Below, piece by piece: positions 8,734-16,597 of a stretch of 64,000 nt of DNA. Position 1 is the first letter of the stretch; each line of letters begins with the position of its first letter. The position numbers were made by a program, and so were the translations under genes. The notes beneath the pieces were generated by a model. It was not told the origin of the DNA. It did not search any database and saw only the letters and a program-made list of their open reading frames with translations. This stretch comes from CBDCVN01 sp965223585 (lineage in GTDB: Bacteria; Deinococcota; Deinococci; Deinococcales; Trueperaceae): contig CBDCWW010000020.1 in assembly GCA_965223585.1 (NCBI GenBank), forward strand, positions 60,541 through 124,540, given 5' to 3'.

Positions 8734-9358
8734 TAGACCCCAACTATTAACTAAGCAAAAGGCGCTCATAATAACTTTTTTAGTGGGGCTTATTACAATT
8801 TGTTTACTTATTTTAGTGATTTTTATCTATAATAAGATGCCCCGTTCTGAAGAGGGTTTCTATGGTACACTTCTGCAAAACCCTGTGCTCATTGAAAAAG
8901 TTAAATTGCAGCATGCTGATTTAGGAGCTGTTGACCTTTCTAATTGGCAGGGTGATGTTTTATTGATGTTTTTTGGTTTCACTAACTGTCCAGATGTGTG
9001 CCCTCTTACCTTAGGACATTTAACCAATGTCTATGATGACTTAGAAAAGCCTGAAGGTCTACAAATTATTATGGTTAGCATAGACCCTGAACATGATACC
9101 CCTGAAGTTGTTCAAGACTATGTTTCAAGCTTTCACAAAGATTTTATTGGTTTAAGTGGTTCACCAGAAGAAATTGCCCTAGCTGCAAAAAGTTTTTTCA
9201 TAGGCTACAAGGAATTGCCTGATCAAGGTGAATTTATTCATACTGATAGCCTAGCTATCCTAGATAAAGAAGGCTATATGCGTTTAGTTTACAATCAAAG
9301 TAGCCTTTTAGATATAGACAAAGATCTTAGGGTTGTGCTCGAGCAAAGGTCTTGGTAA
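8726..9358 (+). CDS. Sco1/SenC/PrrC-family copper chaperone-like protein
   Basis: 210 residues, beginning at TTG inside the end of the kinase gene; the next ATG would delete the membrane anchor. One N-terminal TM (ALIITFLVGLITICLLILVI), then a thioredoxin fold exported to the cell surface. The copper ligands are present: C88 and C92 in FTNCPDVCPLT and His172 in IHTDS. Sco proteins deliver copper to, or reduce, the CuA site of cytochrome c oxidase. No oxidase genes are in the window. Tight overlap with a Ser/Thr kinase is unusual for this family. Confidence 0.9.
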   Translation: MNNRPQLLTKQKALIITFLVGLITICLLILVIFIYNKMPRSEEGFYGTLLQNPVLIEKVKLQHADLGAVDLSNWQGDVLLMFFGFTNCPDVCPLTLGHLTNVYDDLEKPEGLQIIMVSIDPEHDTPEVVQDYVSSFHKDFIGLSGSPEEIALAAKSFFIGYKELPDQGEFIHTDSLAILDKEGYMRLVYNQSSLLDIDKDLRVVLEQRSW

Positions 9359-9373
9359 GCAAGGATGTAATTT

Positions 9374-10204
9374 TTACTCTTGATCTTTTTCTTGCTCGAG
9401 CTTTGCCTTCTCTAAGTATTTCTTGAGTTCTTCTACTGAAAGATGTTTTAGGATTTCTTCAGTGGGAAGTCCTGCTAAACGCTCATTAATAGGAAACCGC
9501 TTCAGAATTTCTTCAGTGGGAAGTCCTGCTAAACGTTCTTCTAGTGTTAATGAGCTAATTCTTTCTTTTATATAGTCTCTATTGAAATCTTCCATTGTGT
9601 AGGGCACGTTTATTCCCTCCAATCCATAACTTTGGAATAATTGATTTATTATTCTGCTCATATCTTCTGTATGCCACTGGTAATTGCTTGCTCCAAATGC
9701 AATTTTATTTCCTGCTGCGCTGTACAAGTACCAAAAAGCATTATGCTTTTCTTGGGGTACTTCGCTTAGAACTATTATAAGCACTTTGTTCGTTAGTGCT
9801 ACTATTTCATAGATTCCTGCTTTTACAGGCTTGAATTCAACTAGTTTAGCTAGTTTTTTGGGAAAGTTTGTACTAACTGCATACAGTCTAAAATCTGACT
9901 TTGGTAATAGTGATTTCTTTGGTGAAACCTGTTTACGGTAGTTTACAAAGTGTCCAATTAGCTCATCTATGGACCAGTCATCGAGTGGTTCTTGGAAAGA
10001 CTTGTAGGTTAAAAGATTATATTTTGCTAGATTGTTTAGTCCATCTGGTAAACGCTCTGTAAAGTCACCCTTCTTTTTCCTTAAGACAACTACATCTAAG
10101 AACTGTTGTTTAATTGAGAGGTCTATTTCTAGCTCTACTTCAAAAGGAGTATTAGTGAAAAGATCTTTTAGGCCTAAACCAAATAAACGATGCCATTTAA
10201 CCAT
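9374..10204 (-). CDS. PD-(D/E)XK-nuclease-like protein of unknown function with duplicated C-terminal motif
   Basis: 276 residues. The N-terminal two thirds (VELEIDLSIKQQFLDVVVLRK...KYNLLTYKSFQEPLDDW...GHFVNYRKQ) resembles a family I remember as common in cyanobacteria and related to Rpn/PD-(D/E)XK nucleases; the assignment is tentative. The C-terminus carries two near-identical copies of RLAGLPTEEILK, 17 residues apart, then a Lys/Glu helix. Such LPxEEIL repeats are typical tails of Rpn-like accessory proteins. It ends 15 nt from the Sco1 stop, convergently, and its upstream spacer is full of repeats. Confidence 0.65.
   Translation of the reverse strand: MVKWHRLFGLGLKDLFTNTPFEVELEIDLSIKQQFLDVVVLRKKKGDFTERLPDGLNNLAKYNLLTYKSFQEPLDDWSIDELIGHFVNYRKQVSPKKSLLPKSDFRLYAVSTNFPKKLAKLVEFKPVKAGIYEIVALTNKVLIIVLSEVPQEKHNAFWYLYSAAGNKIAFGASNYQWHTEDMSRIINQLFQSYGLEGINVPYTMEDFNRDYIKERISSLTLEERLAGLPTEEILKRFPINERLAGLPTEEILKHLSVEELKKYLEKAKLEQEKDQE
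9451..9537 (-). repeat. 51-bp in-frame tandem duplication inside the nuclease-like gene
   Basis: The sequence around TTCTTCAGTGGGAAGTCCTG occurs at 9457-9476 and again 51 nt later, almost without change (GGATTTC versus GAATTTC at the left edge). This encodes the two RLAGLPTEEILK copies. The high nucleotide identity implies a recent duplication or continued unit gain and loss. Confidence 0.85.
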
Positions 10205-10579
10205 AGTTTGGTTTTAGTTTAGCACAGTTTCTATTGGAGTTTTGTGTTGTTAATGATTTGATGATAGGGCTCGAGCACCCAAACAAAAGCACTCGAGCTG
10301 CAATATTTGGTCTTTTTCTTGCTCGAGCTTTGCCTGCTCCAAAACAGATAGAGTGTTTTAATTGACCAGAAGGGCGAACACATAAATTGCCCCTACAAAT
10401 ATCATACAAAAACCAATCGCGTAGGGGTAGACCTAGGTGTCTACCCTTTTCCACAAAACAGACAGGGTGTTTTGATTGACCAGAAGAAGGATAAATTATA
10501 AAAATCCCCCTTAATAAGGGGGATTTAGGGGGATTTACCTTAAAGAACTCAACCCTTAAGTGCTTAGCTACCAGATATT
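10205..10579. repeat. repeat-rich spacer: CTCGAG cluster, direct repeats and REP-like palindromes
   Basis: No gene is called. It contains three CTCGAG sites within 60 nt (10270, 10292, 10322). There is a 32-bp direct repeat, AAAACAGAyAGrGTGTTTTr followed by ATTGACCAGAAG, at 10341-10372 and 10455-10486. A palindrome of the form GGGCGAA...TTGCCCC lies near 10372-10396, another GTAGGGGTAGAC/GTCTACCC lies near 10424-10448, and an AAATCCCCC/GGGGGATTT palindrome lies at 10502-10526. The last could terminate livF transcripts or be a dispersed repeat. Confidence 0.75.
10502..10526 (-). terminator. perfect palindrome downstream of livF (terminator or REP)
   Basis: AAATCCCCC (10502-10510), loop TTAATAA, GGGGGATTT (10518-10526), followed by a second GGGGGATTT at 10528-10536. 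It sits 54 nt past the livF stop on the minus strand. The same sequence type is a common dispersed palindrome in other bacteria, so its role may be mobile or structural rather than termination. Confidence 0.45.
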
Positions 10580-11230
10580 TTATGCTTGTTTCTCTGTTAT
10601 TTCACCTCTTTCAATAACAAAAAGCTTATCTATTAAATTAGCTGAGTGGGTGTAGTCAGACTCAGATAGTAAAACAGTAACGCCTTCGTCTTCTAAATTG
10701 CTAATTACTTCTACTAATCTTTGCGCTAGAGCTGGGGCAACCCCTTCAAAAGGCTCGTCTAGTAAAAGGAGCTTGGTGCCACATACTAGGGCTCGAGCCA
10801 ACGCCACCAGCTTTTGCTGTCCACCACTAAGCTGTAAAACTTTACGCCTACGAATCTTGGTCAACTCTGGCATAAGATCAAAAATCCAGCGAAATCTATT
10901 TTGTAAGGAATACTGCCTAGTAGCCCAAATTGGCAACAAAATATTTTGCTTAACTGTCCACTGAGGTACTAATCTACGATCTTCAGGCATATAGCCAATC
11001 CCTAAAAAAACACGTTTATCAGCAGGTATTTTTAGTAAATTCCTATCTTCAAAATTAATAGCACCATTACTAGATTTAAGAAGCCCCATAATAGTACGCA
11101 TTAGGGTGGTCTTGCCTGCACCATTACGACCTATAAGGCCAACTATTTTATTGCTAGCTATACTTAAACTAACATCATTTAGTACTTGGTTTTTCTCTAT
11201 AGCAACACTTAAATTTTCAATAGATAGCAT
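10580..11230 (-). CDS. livF: branched-chain amino acid ABC transporter ATPase LivF
   Basis: 216 residues, slightly short for LivF. Walker A GRNGAGKTT, Q-loop region GYMPEDRRLVPQWTV, signature LSGGQQK, Walker B LLLLDEPFEG. It is the last gene of the livH-livM-livG-livF operon. Its ATG overlaps the livG stop as TGATG, so translation is coupled. It powers uptake of branched-chain amino acids or a related substrate; there is no binding protein gene here to fix the ligand. Confidence 0.93.
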   Translation of the reverse strand: MLSIENLSVAIEKNQVLNDVSLSIASNKIVGLIGRNGAGKTTLMRTIMGLLKSSNGAINFEDRNLLKIPADKRVFLGIGYMPEDRRLVPQWTVKQNILLPIWATRQYSLQNRFRWIFDLMPELTKIRRRKVLQLSGGQQKLVALARALVCGTKLLLLDEPFEGVAPALAQRLVEVISNLEDEGVTVLLSESDYTHSANLIDKLFVIERGEITEKQA

Positions 11231-12129
11231 CAGGCTTCCTCGCTCTCATCATTTTGAGTGTCACTAGTGTCATCATCTACATCTAAAAAGTCTTCATCTT
11301 GAACAGTTACGTTTTGGGCATCTTCATCTTGGGTAGTGTTATCCAAGGCATCCTCAGCTTGGACTTCCTTATCTTGATTAACCTCACGGTGCAATTCTTT
11401 TCCTACTATATATTCCTTAACTCGTTCATTAGCAAGTACTTCTTTAACACTACCATCGGCAATAATCTCGCCTTCATCAAAAGCAATGATCCTAGTGCAA
11501 AAATTCTCTACCACTTCCATGTCGTGCTCTATTAATAATGTTGTGGTATTAAGAGTTTCCATAAGGCGCTCCATAACAGCAAACTTTTCTTCGGTACTAA
11601 CACCACTAGTAGGTTCATCTAGTAGAATTAACTTTGGATCATTGATTGTGGCCATAGCTATATCAAGAAGCTTTCTTTTACCTTGAGGCAATATACCTGC
11701 AAGTACATTAATGTCATCCTGAAGATCAAAGTGACTTAACAATTGCCTTGTACGCTCAAAATTTGCTTTGTTCAGTAATGGTTTGAAAAAGCTCGAGCTA
11801 GATTTCGGCGAAAACCCTAAGGCAATGAGCAAGTTATTCCCTACAGAAAGCTCAGAAAAAAGCTGTGGGATTTGAAAAGAGCGAGCAATTCCTAGGCGAG
11901 CAATTTTACGTGAAGGTAAGGCAGTAATATTCTTACCTTGGTAAAATATTTTTCCCCAACTTGGTTTTAAGTAACCAGTTACAAGATTAATAAAAGTAGT
12001 CTTGCCAGCTCCGTTGGCCCCAATAATACCAACTCGCTCATCACTTTCTAAACTAACACTTATATCTTTAGCGGCTACTACTGCCCCAAAGTATTTATTT
12101 AAGGCTTTAGTTTCTAGAACTGCTGACAT
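11230..12129 (-). CDS. livG: branched-chain amino acid ABC transporter ATPase LivG with acidic tail
   Basis: 299 residues. Walker A GANGAGKTT, LivG-type FQIPQLFSELSVGNNLL, signature-like LPQGKRKLLD and Walker B LILLDEPTSGV, then LIEHDMEVV. After the normal end near residue 245 there is an unusual tail of about 50 residues rich in Asp/Glu/Gln with loose repeats (QAEDALD, QDEDAQ, QDEDFLDVDDD). The tail has no counterpart in ordinary LivG and its role is unknown. A GGAAA-rich ribosome site precedes the ATG. The gene starts inside livM (23-nt overlap). Confidence 0.93.
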   Translation of the reverse strand: MSAVLETKALNKYFGAVVAAKDISVSLESDERVGIIGANGAGKTTFINLVTGYLKPSWGKIFYQGKNITALPSRKIARLGIARSFQIPQLFSELSVGNNLLIALGFSPKSSSSFFKPLLNKANFERTRQLLSHFDLQDDINVLAGILPQGKRKLLDIAMATINDPKLILLDEPTSGVSTEEKFAVMERLMETLNTTTLLIEHDMEVVENFCTRIIAFDEGEIIADGSVKEVLANERVKEYIVGKELHREVNQDKEVQAEDALDNTTQDEDAQNVTVQDEDFLDVDDDTSDTQNDESEEA

Positions 12130-13228
12130 TTTTTTTCCTTATAGGTGAAATAAGTGACCATAAACCACGGGGTAAAAGCAAAATGATAAAGAGCATAATC
12201 GCCCCCATAATCATTTGCCAAGTGTTAGGGGCATATTGACCAACCTGAGAGCGAATAGCTTCAAATAATATAGCTCCTAAAATTGGAGCAATAACATTGC
12301 CTGAACCACTTAGCAAAGCCACAAAAACAAATTCACCAGAGGTAGTCCAAAAAGCCATTTGTGGTTCTACATGGCCTATAGCAATAGCTACTAAAACACC
12401 ACCCACAGCAGAAATAGCAGCAGAAAGTACATAGATAGCATAATTGGTTTTGTAGACAGAGCCCCCTAGGTACTCTACCCGAATTTCATTGTCACGTATG
12501 GCCTCAGCTAAACGACCTGTGCGTGAAGCTAGAAAACGATGTGCTACTAGTGCAACCAAATAAACCACTAGAATGGTAAATATAAGAGTTGCATATAGTT
12601 GTAAATCACCTTTTGGGAAAAAGTAGCCGAAAGTTGTATTGGGTAAATTAAAACCATCAGTGCTCCCTAAGCCCGAACTTTTGACCAAGGCACCATATAG
12701 AACCATGGAGAAAGCTAAGGTAAGCATAGCATAGAAAATGGTTCTATAGCGAGCTAATAGTAGTCCTAGTAACATAGCTACAACAACAGCAACTATTACT
12801 CCTATTCCTATTAGTAAAAAGGCATCGGTTACAATTATAGTTTCAACATTTGGCAATATTGAAACCTCCTTGGCTCCTAGCAATGAGAAAACTCGAGCAA
12901 TAAGTGCATTAATACCATTAATACCTCCATTAATAATATCAACTAATTGTCCTGTTCCCGCCATAGCAGCAGCATAACCACCTAAACAAAAGTAAAGTCC
13001 CTGACCAAAAGACACAAGTCCAGCACGCATTTGCATCATAACTGCTAAAACTACCAGACCGTTGGCCAAAGCTATTGGCAACATAAAGGCCAGCCATTTA
13101 GGCAAAGGCAACCATTCAGGCCAAATCACACTTTCAGGTAGCCAAGATAACCATTCTCTAGGAAGGCCAGCCGCAACTGCTAGAATTAACAGCAAAGTTA
13201 AAAATGGAATTGTGTAATCTTTTCTCAT
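12107..13228 (-). CDS. livM: branched-chain amino acid ABC transporter permease LivM
   Basis: 373 residues, about ten membrane segments. Family landmarks: AGLVSFGQGLYFCLGGYAAA, TLAFSMVLYGALVKSSGLGSTDG-type loop, and the EAA-like AIRDNEIRVEYLG near residue 250. A roughly 45-residue stretch between early TM helices (near IINGGINGINALIARVF) looks like an extra. The ATG overlaps the livH stop as ATGA. Confidence 0.93.
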   Translation of the reverse strand: MRKDYTIPFLTLLLILAVAAGLPREWLSWLPESVIWPEWLPLPKWLAFMLPIALANGLVVLAVMMQMRAGLVSFGQGLYFCLGGYAAAMAGTGQLVDIINGGINGINALIARVFSLLGAKEVSILPNVETIIVTDAFLLIGIGVIVAVVVAMLLGLLLARYRTIFYAMLTLAFSMVLYGALVKSSGLGSTDGFNLPNTTFGYFFPKGDLQLYATLIFTILVVYLVALVAHRFLASRTGRLAEAIRDNEIRVEYLGGSVYKTNYAIYVLSAAISAVGGVLVAIAIGHVEPQMAFWTTSGEFVFVALLSGSGNVIAPILGAILFEAIRSQVGQYAPNTWQMIMGAIMLFIILLLPRGLWSLISPIRKKNVSSSRN

Positions 13229-14994
13229 ATCTTGCGCCCCTCACGTAAAGAAAAAAGGCCTCTTGGCCGTATAATTAATACTAAAGCCATTACACCGTAA
13301 ATAACAAATAATTCTGCTGGAGGATAAATGTGAACAGCCGCTGCCCTAGCAAATCCTACTATCAGAGCTCCTATAAAGGCTCCCTGAATACTGCCTAAAC
13401 CACCAATAACAACCACAGCGAAAGCTACTACAATTACTTCAACGCCAATTCCTAATGCAGTAACTCCTGCAGGCACTGCAAGGGCTCCTGCTAAGGCAGC
13501 CAAAAAAGTACCTACGACAAAAGTAAAGGTAAATATGCCTGCGACATTAATGCCAAAAGCTTGACTCATTTCTCTATCGTGTATGACAGCTATAAGTTGT
13601 TTCCCTTGCCTTGTTTTATTTAGGCCCCACCAAACGGCTATACCACTTAGCAAGGCAATAGCTACCCGCAGGAATTCATAGTTGCTATAGAGTATGTCAT
13701 AAATATTTACTGAACCTAGCAGTTGATAAGGTTGATAAGCATAGTAGGAATTGACTCCCCAAATTAGTTTGATTACGTCTTCTAAAATTAGGAAAATAGC
13801 ATATGTAACTAACACCATTACTACCTCATCATGTTGCTGCATAAAGCGTAAAGCACCACGCTCTACCAAGATGCCAAGAACTATACCTACTGTTAAAGCT
13901 GCTATAAAAAGTATTAGATAGCTCGAAGCCTCTGGGAAACGCCCTGCCAAATAAAAACCTGCTACTAGCAAGATTAGGTAGGTATCTAAAAGGTGTGTAT
14001 AGAGCTTGCTCTTTGTTCTTATAAAACTCAAGATTATAAATTTGAGAACATTAATAAAAGCTAATAGAGCACAAACCACAGCAAGAATAAGGCTAGCAAA
14101 CATAGCCAGATAAATACTTTTAAAGAGCAGTGTTAAAGGTAGGTCTGGTAATAGGAGTAGTAAAGCATCAATAGTATATGCAGTACCCAACGCTACCAAT
14201 AGCCCTGTCCAAAACCTTAGGCCTCGAGTTTTAATTTGAGCAGTCAGTACAGAGGCAATTATGAGAACCATTGCAAAAACCCCAATGCCTAGATAAGGTA
14301 ATTGAACAAGAGTTCCTGAGGTTAATGGTAAAGACAAGGAAAGAGTTTCTGGAAACAGCGGTAACAGAAAAAAGTTCAATGCAACTGTTAAGCCTAAAGT
14401 AAGTAGTAAAACTAGTAAAGCACTTAAGGTTCTTATGTTAGTTGCAAAACGTATTAATACAACTATTAAAGCAAGTGTTAAGAAGCATATTGCTACTGGG
14501 TAAACATAGCTAAGGATAGTTTCGTATAAAGCACTTTGTGTAATGCCGAATAAGGGAAATCTAAAAAATGTTGTGTCTTGAATAAGTAACGGCCACAGAA
14601 ACTTTATTTCTAAAAGGATATAACCAATTGCTAATGGTAATGTTGCTAAGGCCTTTAGCACGCGAAGGTAATATCTTGAGGTGATTAGTTTAGTAAAAAG
14701 GTAGGTAAGTACAATTGCTAAAAGCAGCAAAGAAACATACCTAAACTGTAAGGAAAGACTAGCTGCATCAAAGTATAATTCTACTTTCTCAGCTAAGGTT
14801 TTAAGTCCCGGTGGCCACTCACCTGTAAAGTAAAAGTTTAAGCTCGAGGCTGCCCCATAAGCACCCAAAGCATAAAAACTGCCGTGGGCTATATTTAAAA
14901 TACGCATCACTCCATAAATTAGAGTGAGTCCTAGTGAGACAGTAAAGACCCAAGCAGCATAAAAAAGACCATCTAATAAAATAAGCTGTTCCAT
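13225..14994 (-). CDS. livH: LivH-family permease enlarged by a ~270-residue membrane insertion
   Basis: 589 residues, about twice the usual LivH length (around 290-300). The ends are canonical: GLTLIYGVMRILNIAHGSFYALGAYGA at 22-48, and from about 357 on YLILFIAALTVGIVLGILVERGAL, TYAIFLILEDVIKLIWG, the coupling region around TRQGKQLIAVIHDREMSQAFG, and a C-terminal RPRGLFSLREGRKI. Between about residues 80 and 352 lie roughly eight additional hydrophobic helices that match no part of LivH I know. An even number of helices would keep the topology of both flanks. It is first in the operon. No clear Shine-Dalgarno precedes the ATG. The frame is uninterrupted, so this is not an annotation artefact of two genes. 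Confidence 0.88.
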   Translation of the reverse strand: MEQLILLDGLFYAAWVFTVSLGLTLIYGVMRILNIAHGSFYALGAYGAASSLNFYFTGEWPPGLKTLAEKVELYFDAASLSLQFRYVSLLLLAIVLTYLFTKLITSRYYLRVLKALATLPLAIGYILLEIKFLWPLLIQDTTFFRFPLFGITQSALYETILSYVYPVAICFLTLALIVVLIRFATNIRTLSALLVLLLTLGLTVALNFFLLPLFPETLSLSLPLTSGTLVQLPYLGIGVFAMVLIIASVLTAQIKTRGLRFWTGLLVALGTAYTIDALLLLLPDLPLTLLFKSIYLAMFASLILAVVCALLAFINVLKFIILSFIRTKSKLYTHLLDTYLILLVAGFYLAGRFPEASSYLILFIAALTVGIVLGILVERGALRFMQQHDEVVMVLVTYAIFLILEDVIKLIWGVNSYYAYQPYQLLGSVNIYDILYSNYEFLRVAIALLSGIAVWWGLNKTRQGKQLIAVIHDREMSQAFGINVAGIFTFTFVVGTFLAALAGALAVPAGVTALGIGVEVIVVAFAVVVIGGLGSIQGAFIGALIVGFARAAAVHIYPPAELFVIYGVMALVLIIRPRGLFSLREGRKI

Positions 14995-15448
14995 GTAATT
15001 TTACCGTTAGTAAAAGCCTGCACAAGACAAAGAAGTTTTCACAGGCCTTTTTCACGCCATAAACACTAATGCACAATTAGGTTGTGTCTTACTCAATTAA
15101 TGCGTGCGTTTAAGGTCTCCTCCTAACCTTTGGCGACCACTGTTTAAAATATTAATAAGAGCACTGAAGCTTCCATCAATACTTACTTAGTATTTACTAA
15201 AGATGCTTCCTTTCAAACAAAATTAAATCCGTTTTTATGTCTTTATAGCAAGAGGACAACTTGCTAGAGGTAAAAATCTATTTAATTGCACAATGTACTA
15301 AATTGAGAAGCTTGGCTATACCTTCAGGCATCTTTATCAAACATGCCAAAGTCTAAGTCAGTTATACCTCACTTCCCATACATAAAAATTTATGAGAGTT
15401 TCTATTTTGGTAACTCATGTTATTCTCAGTTTAACATTTGTAACAAAC
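14995..15448. other. non-coding spacer upstream of livH
   Basis: No gene found on either strand. Close to livH, minus-strand GCCTG (about 15040) and CAGGC followed by TTTT (about 15010) can form a long-loop hairpin with a short U-run, a possible attenuator or terminator in the livH leader. An AGGAGG-like purine run occurs around 15115-15122 (minus strand) without a following ORF. Confidence 0.4.
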
Positions 15449-15733
15449 TTATTGTATGAGTTTATCATTAATCACTAAAGAATCTCCCGCTGCTTGATTT
15501 TTAGAGGTGTTTTTCTCAACAAATGATACCTTTGGAATATTTTTCTTATTATCTTGCACAGCTTTTACTATTTCTCTTAAGGGAACACGGTAAGCAAAAC
15601 GAGTTTTTAAATACCAAGCTTGTAGTGCTTTTTCTAAAGCAAAGGCATCATCTTGATATTTTATAATTCCAGTACGCTCAACGTAAGTTAGGGCTCGGGT
15701 TACAGCTAGGTTGAAAAGAGGTTCTCGAGCCAT
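15449..15733 (-). CDS. small protein of unknown function
   Basis: 94 residues from the ATG at 15731-15733; a TTG five codons upstream is an alternative. The sequence is helical and basic in the middle (REPLFNLAVTRALTYVERTG, ALEKALQAWYLKTRFAYRVPLREIVKAV), followed by a polar tail. I recognise no family. It is divergently placed from hpf, sharing a roughly 90-nt promoter region. Confidence 0.6.
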   Translation of the reverse strand: MAREPLFNLAVTRALTYVERTGIIKYQDDAFALEKALQAWYLKTRFAYRVPLREIVKAVQDNKKNIPKVSFVEKNTSKNQAAGDSLVINDKLIQ

Positions 15734-15769
15734 ACCAAAGTTTATCAAAAATGCTTAACTAAAACTTGC

Positions 15770-15821
15770 AAATTTTTGTTATGATAATCTTTTAAATAAT
15801 CTTACGACGCTGGAGGAACTA
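15770..15821 (+). promoter_or_regulatory. hpf promoter (extended -10) and strong ribosome site
   Basis: TGTTATGAT at about 15777-15785 is an extended -10 (TGnTATGAT). Immediately before the ATG at 15822 the leader contains GGAGG (about 15811-15815), one of the best Shine-Dalgarno sequences in the window. The -35 is not clear. Confidence 0.55.
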
Positions 15822-16367
15822 ATGGATATTTACAAATTTACAGGCCGCAACCTTGAAATTACCGATGCTATGAGAAGTTATGCGGAGGATAAGTTAAACA
15901 AACTCGACCGCTTTTTTGAGAACATTATCGATGTCAAAGTTATAATGTCATATAACCATAAAATCGGTGGTGGAGGTACACCAGCTAGAGTTGAGGTGCA
16001 GCTAAATGTACCGCACGGTATTGTTCGTGCTGAAGAAGATGGAGTAGACACCTATGCTGCAGTAGATTTGGTGGTTGATAAGCTCGAGCGCCAACTAAAA
16101 CGTTTTAAAGGACGCTATATAGCAAAGCGTCAGCAAGAACACGATCTTCCACCACCTTTGCCTGAAGATGAAAATCAAGAGGGAACCCCTGAAATTGTAC
16201 GCATTAAAAACCACGTACTTAGACCTATGTCACCTGAAGATGCTGCTATGCAAATGGATGCACTAGGGCATGACTTCTATGTGTTCCGTAACTTTGAAAC
16301 TGAAGCTATTAATGTAATTTATTTGCGTTATGATGGCAACTACGGTCTTATTGAGCCTACTAGTTAA
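15822..16367 (+). CDS. hpf: ribosome hibernation promoting factor, long form
   Basis: 181 residues. The N-terminal S30AE/HPF domain (IYKFTGRNLEITDAMRSYAEDKLNKLDRFF, then VEVQLNVPHGIVRAEEDG) is followed by a linker and the C-terminal dimerisation domain (PMSPEDAAMQMDALGHDFYVFRNFET, VIYLRYDGNYGLIEP). The long form pairs ribosomes into 100S dimers in stationary phase. Length and domain order are normal. Confidence 0.95.
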   Translation: MDIYKFTGRNLEITDAMRSYAEDKLNKLDRFFENIIDVKVIMSYNHKIGGGGTPARVEVQLNVPHGIVRAEEDGVDTYAAVDLVVDKLERQLKRFKGRYIAKRQQEHDLPPPLPEDENQEGTPEIVRIKNHVLRPMSPEDAAMQMDALGHDFYVFRNFETEAINVIYLRYDGNYGLIEPTS

Positions 16368-16387
16368 TTAGCAATTATGTTGATAAG

Positions 16388-16494
16388 CTAGTGCTTTGTC
16401 ACGATTAAGAATTGGGCTACTTGTAATGAGAATCGACTATGCGTGATGCAAGTTGAAGTCTTTATCTCAAAATTAAGTTATGACAGAGCACTAG
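16388..16494. repeat. 107-bp element with terminal inverted repeats (MITE-like)
   Basis: CTAGTGCTTTGTCA (16388-16401) and TGACAGAGCACTAG (16481-16494) are inverted with one mismatch and enclose about 80 nt with no ORF. It lies in the hpf-nfeD spacer. The structure suggests a miniature inverted-repeat element, but no second copy is visible in this window. Confidence 0.45.
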
Positions 16495-16584
16495 TGAGAA
16501 AAGTACTAATAAAATTTTTGTTGAACCCCATCCAAAAAACCAAATGCTGACTGTCGGGCATCGCTAGGCTTAATAAATGTTTGA

Positions 16585-16597
16585 TATACTATTATCT
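16585..16597 (+). promoter_or_regulatory. -10 element placing the nfeD transcript start at its ATG
   Basis: TATACT (16585-16590) lies exactly 7 nt before the ATG at 16598. With the usual -10 to start distance, transcription would begin at or next to the A of ATG, giving a leaderless mRNA. The absence of any Shine-Dalgarno agrees. Confidence 0.55.

Noticed and set aside
15000..15130. T-box or amino-acid attenuator upstream of livH
   Set aside because: No T-box sequence (TGGNACCGCG-type) and no leader peptide rich in Leu/Ile/Val codons could be found.
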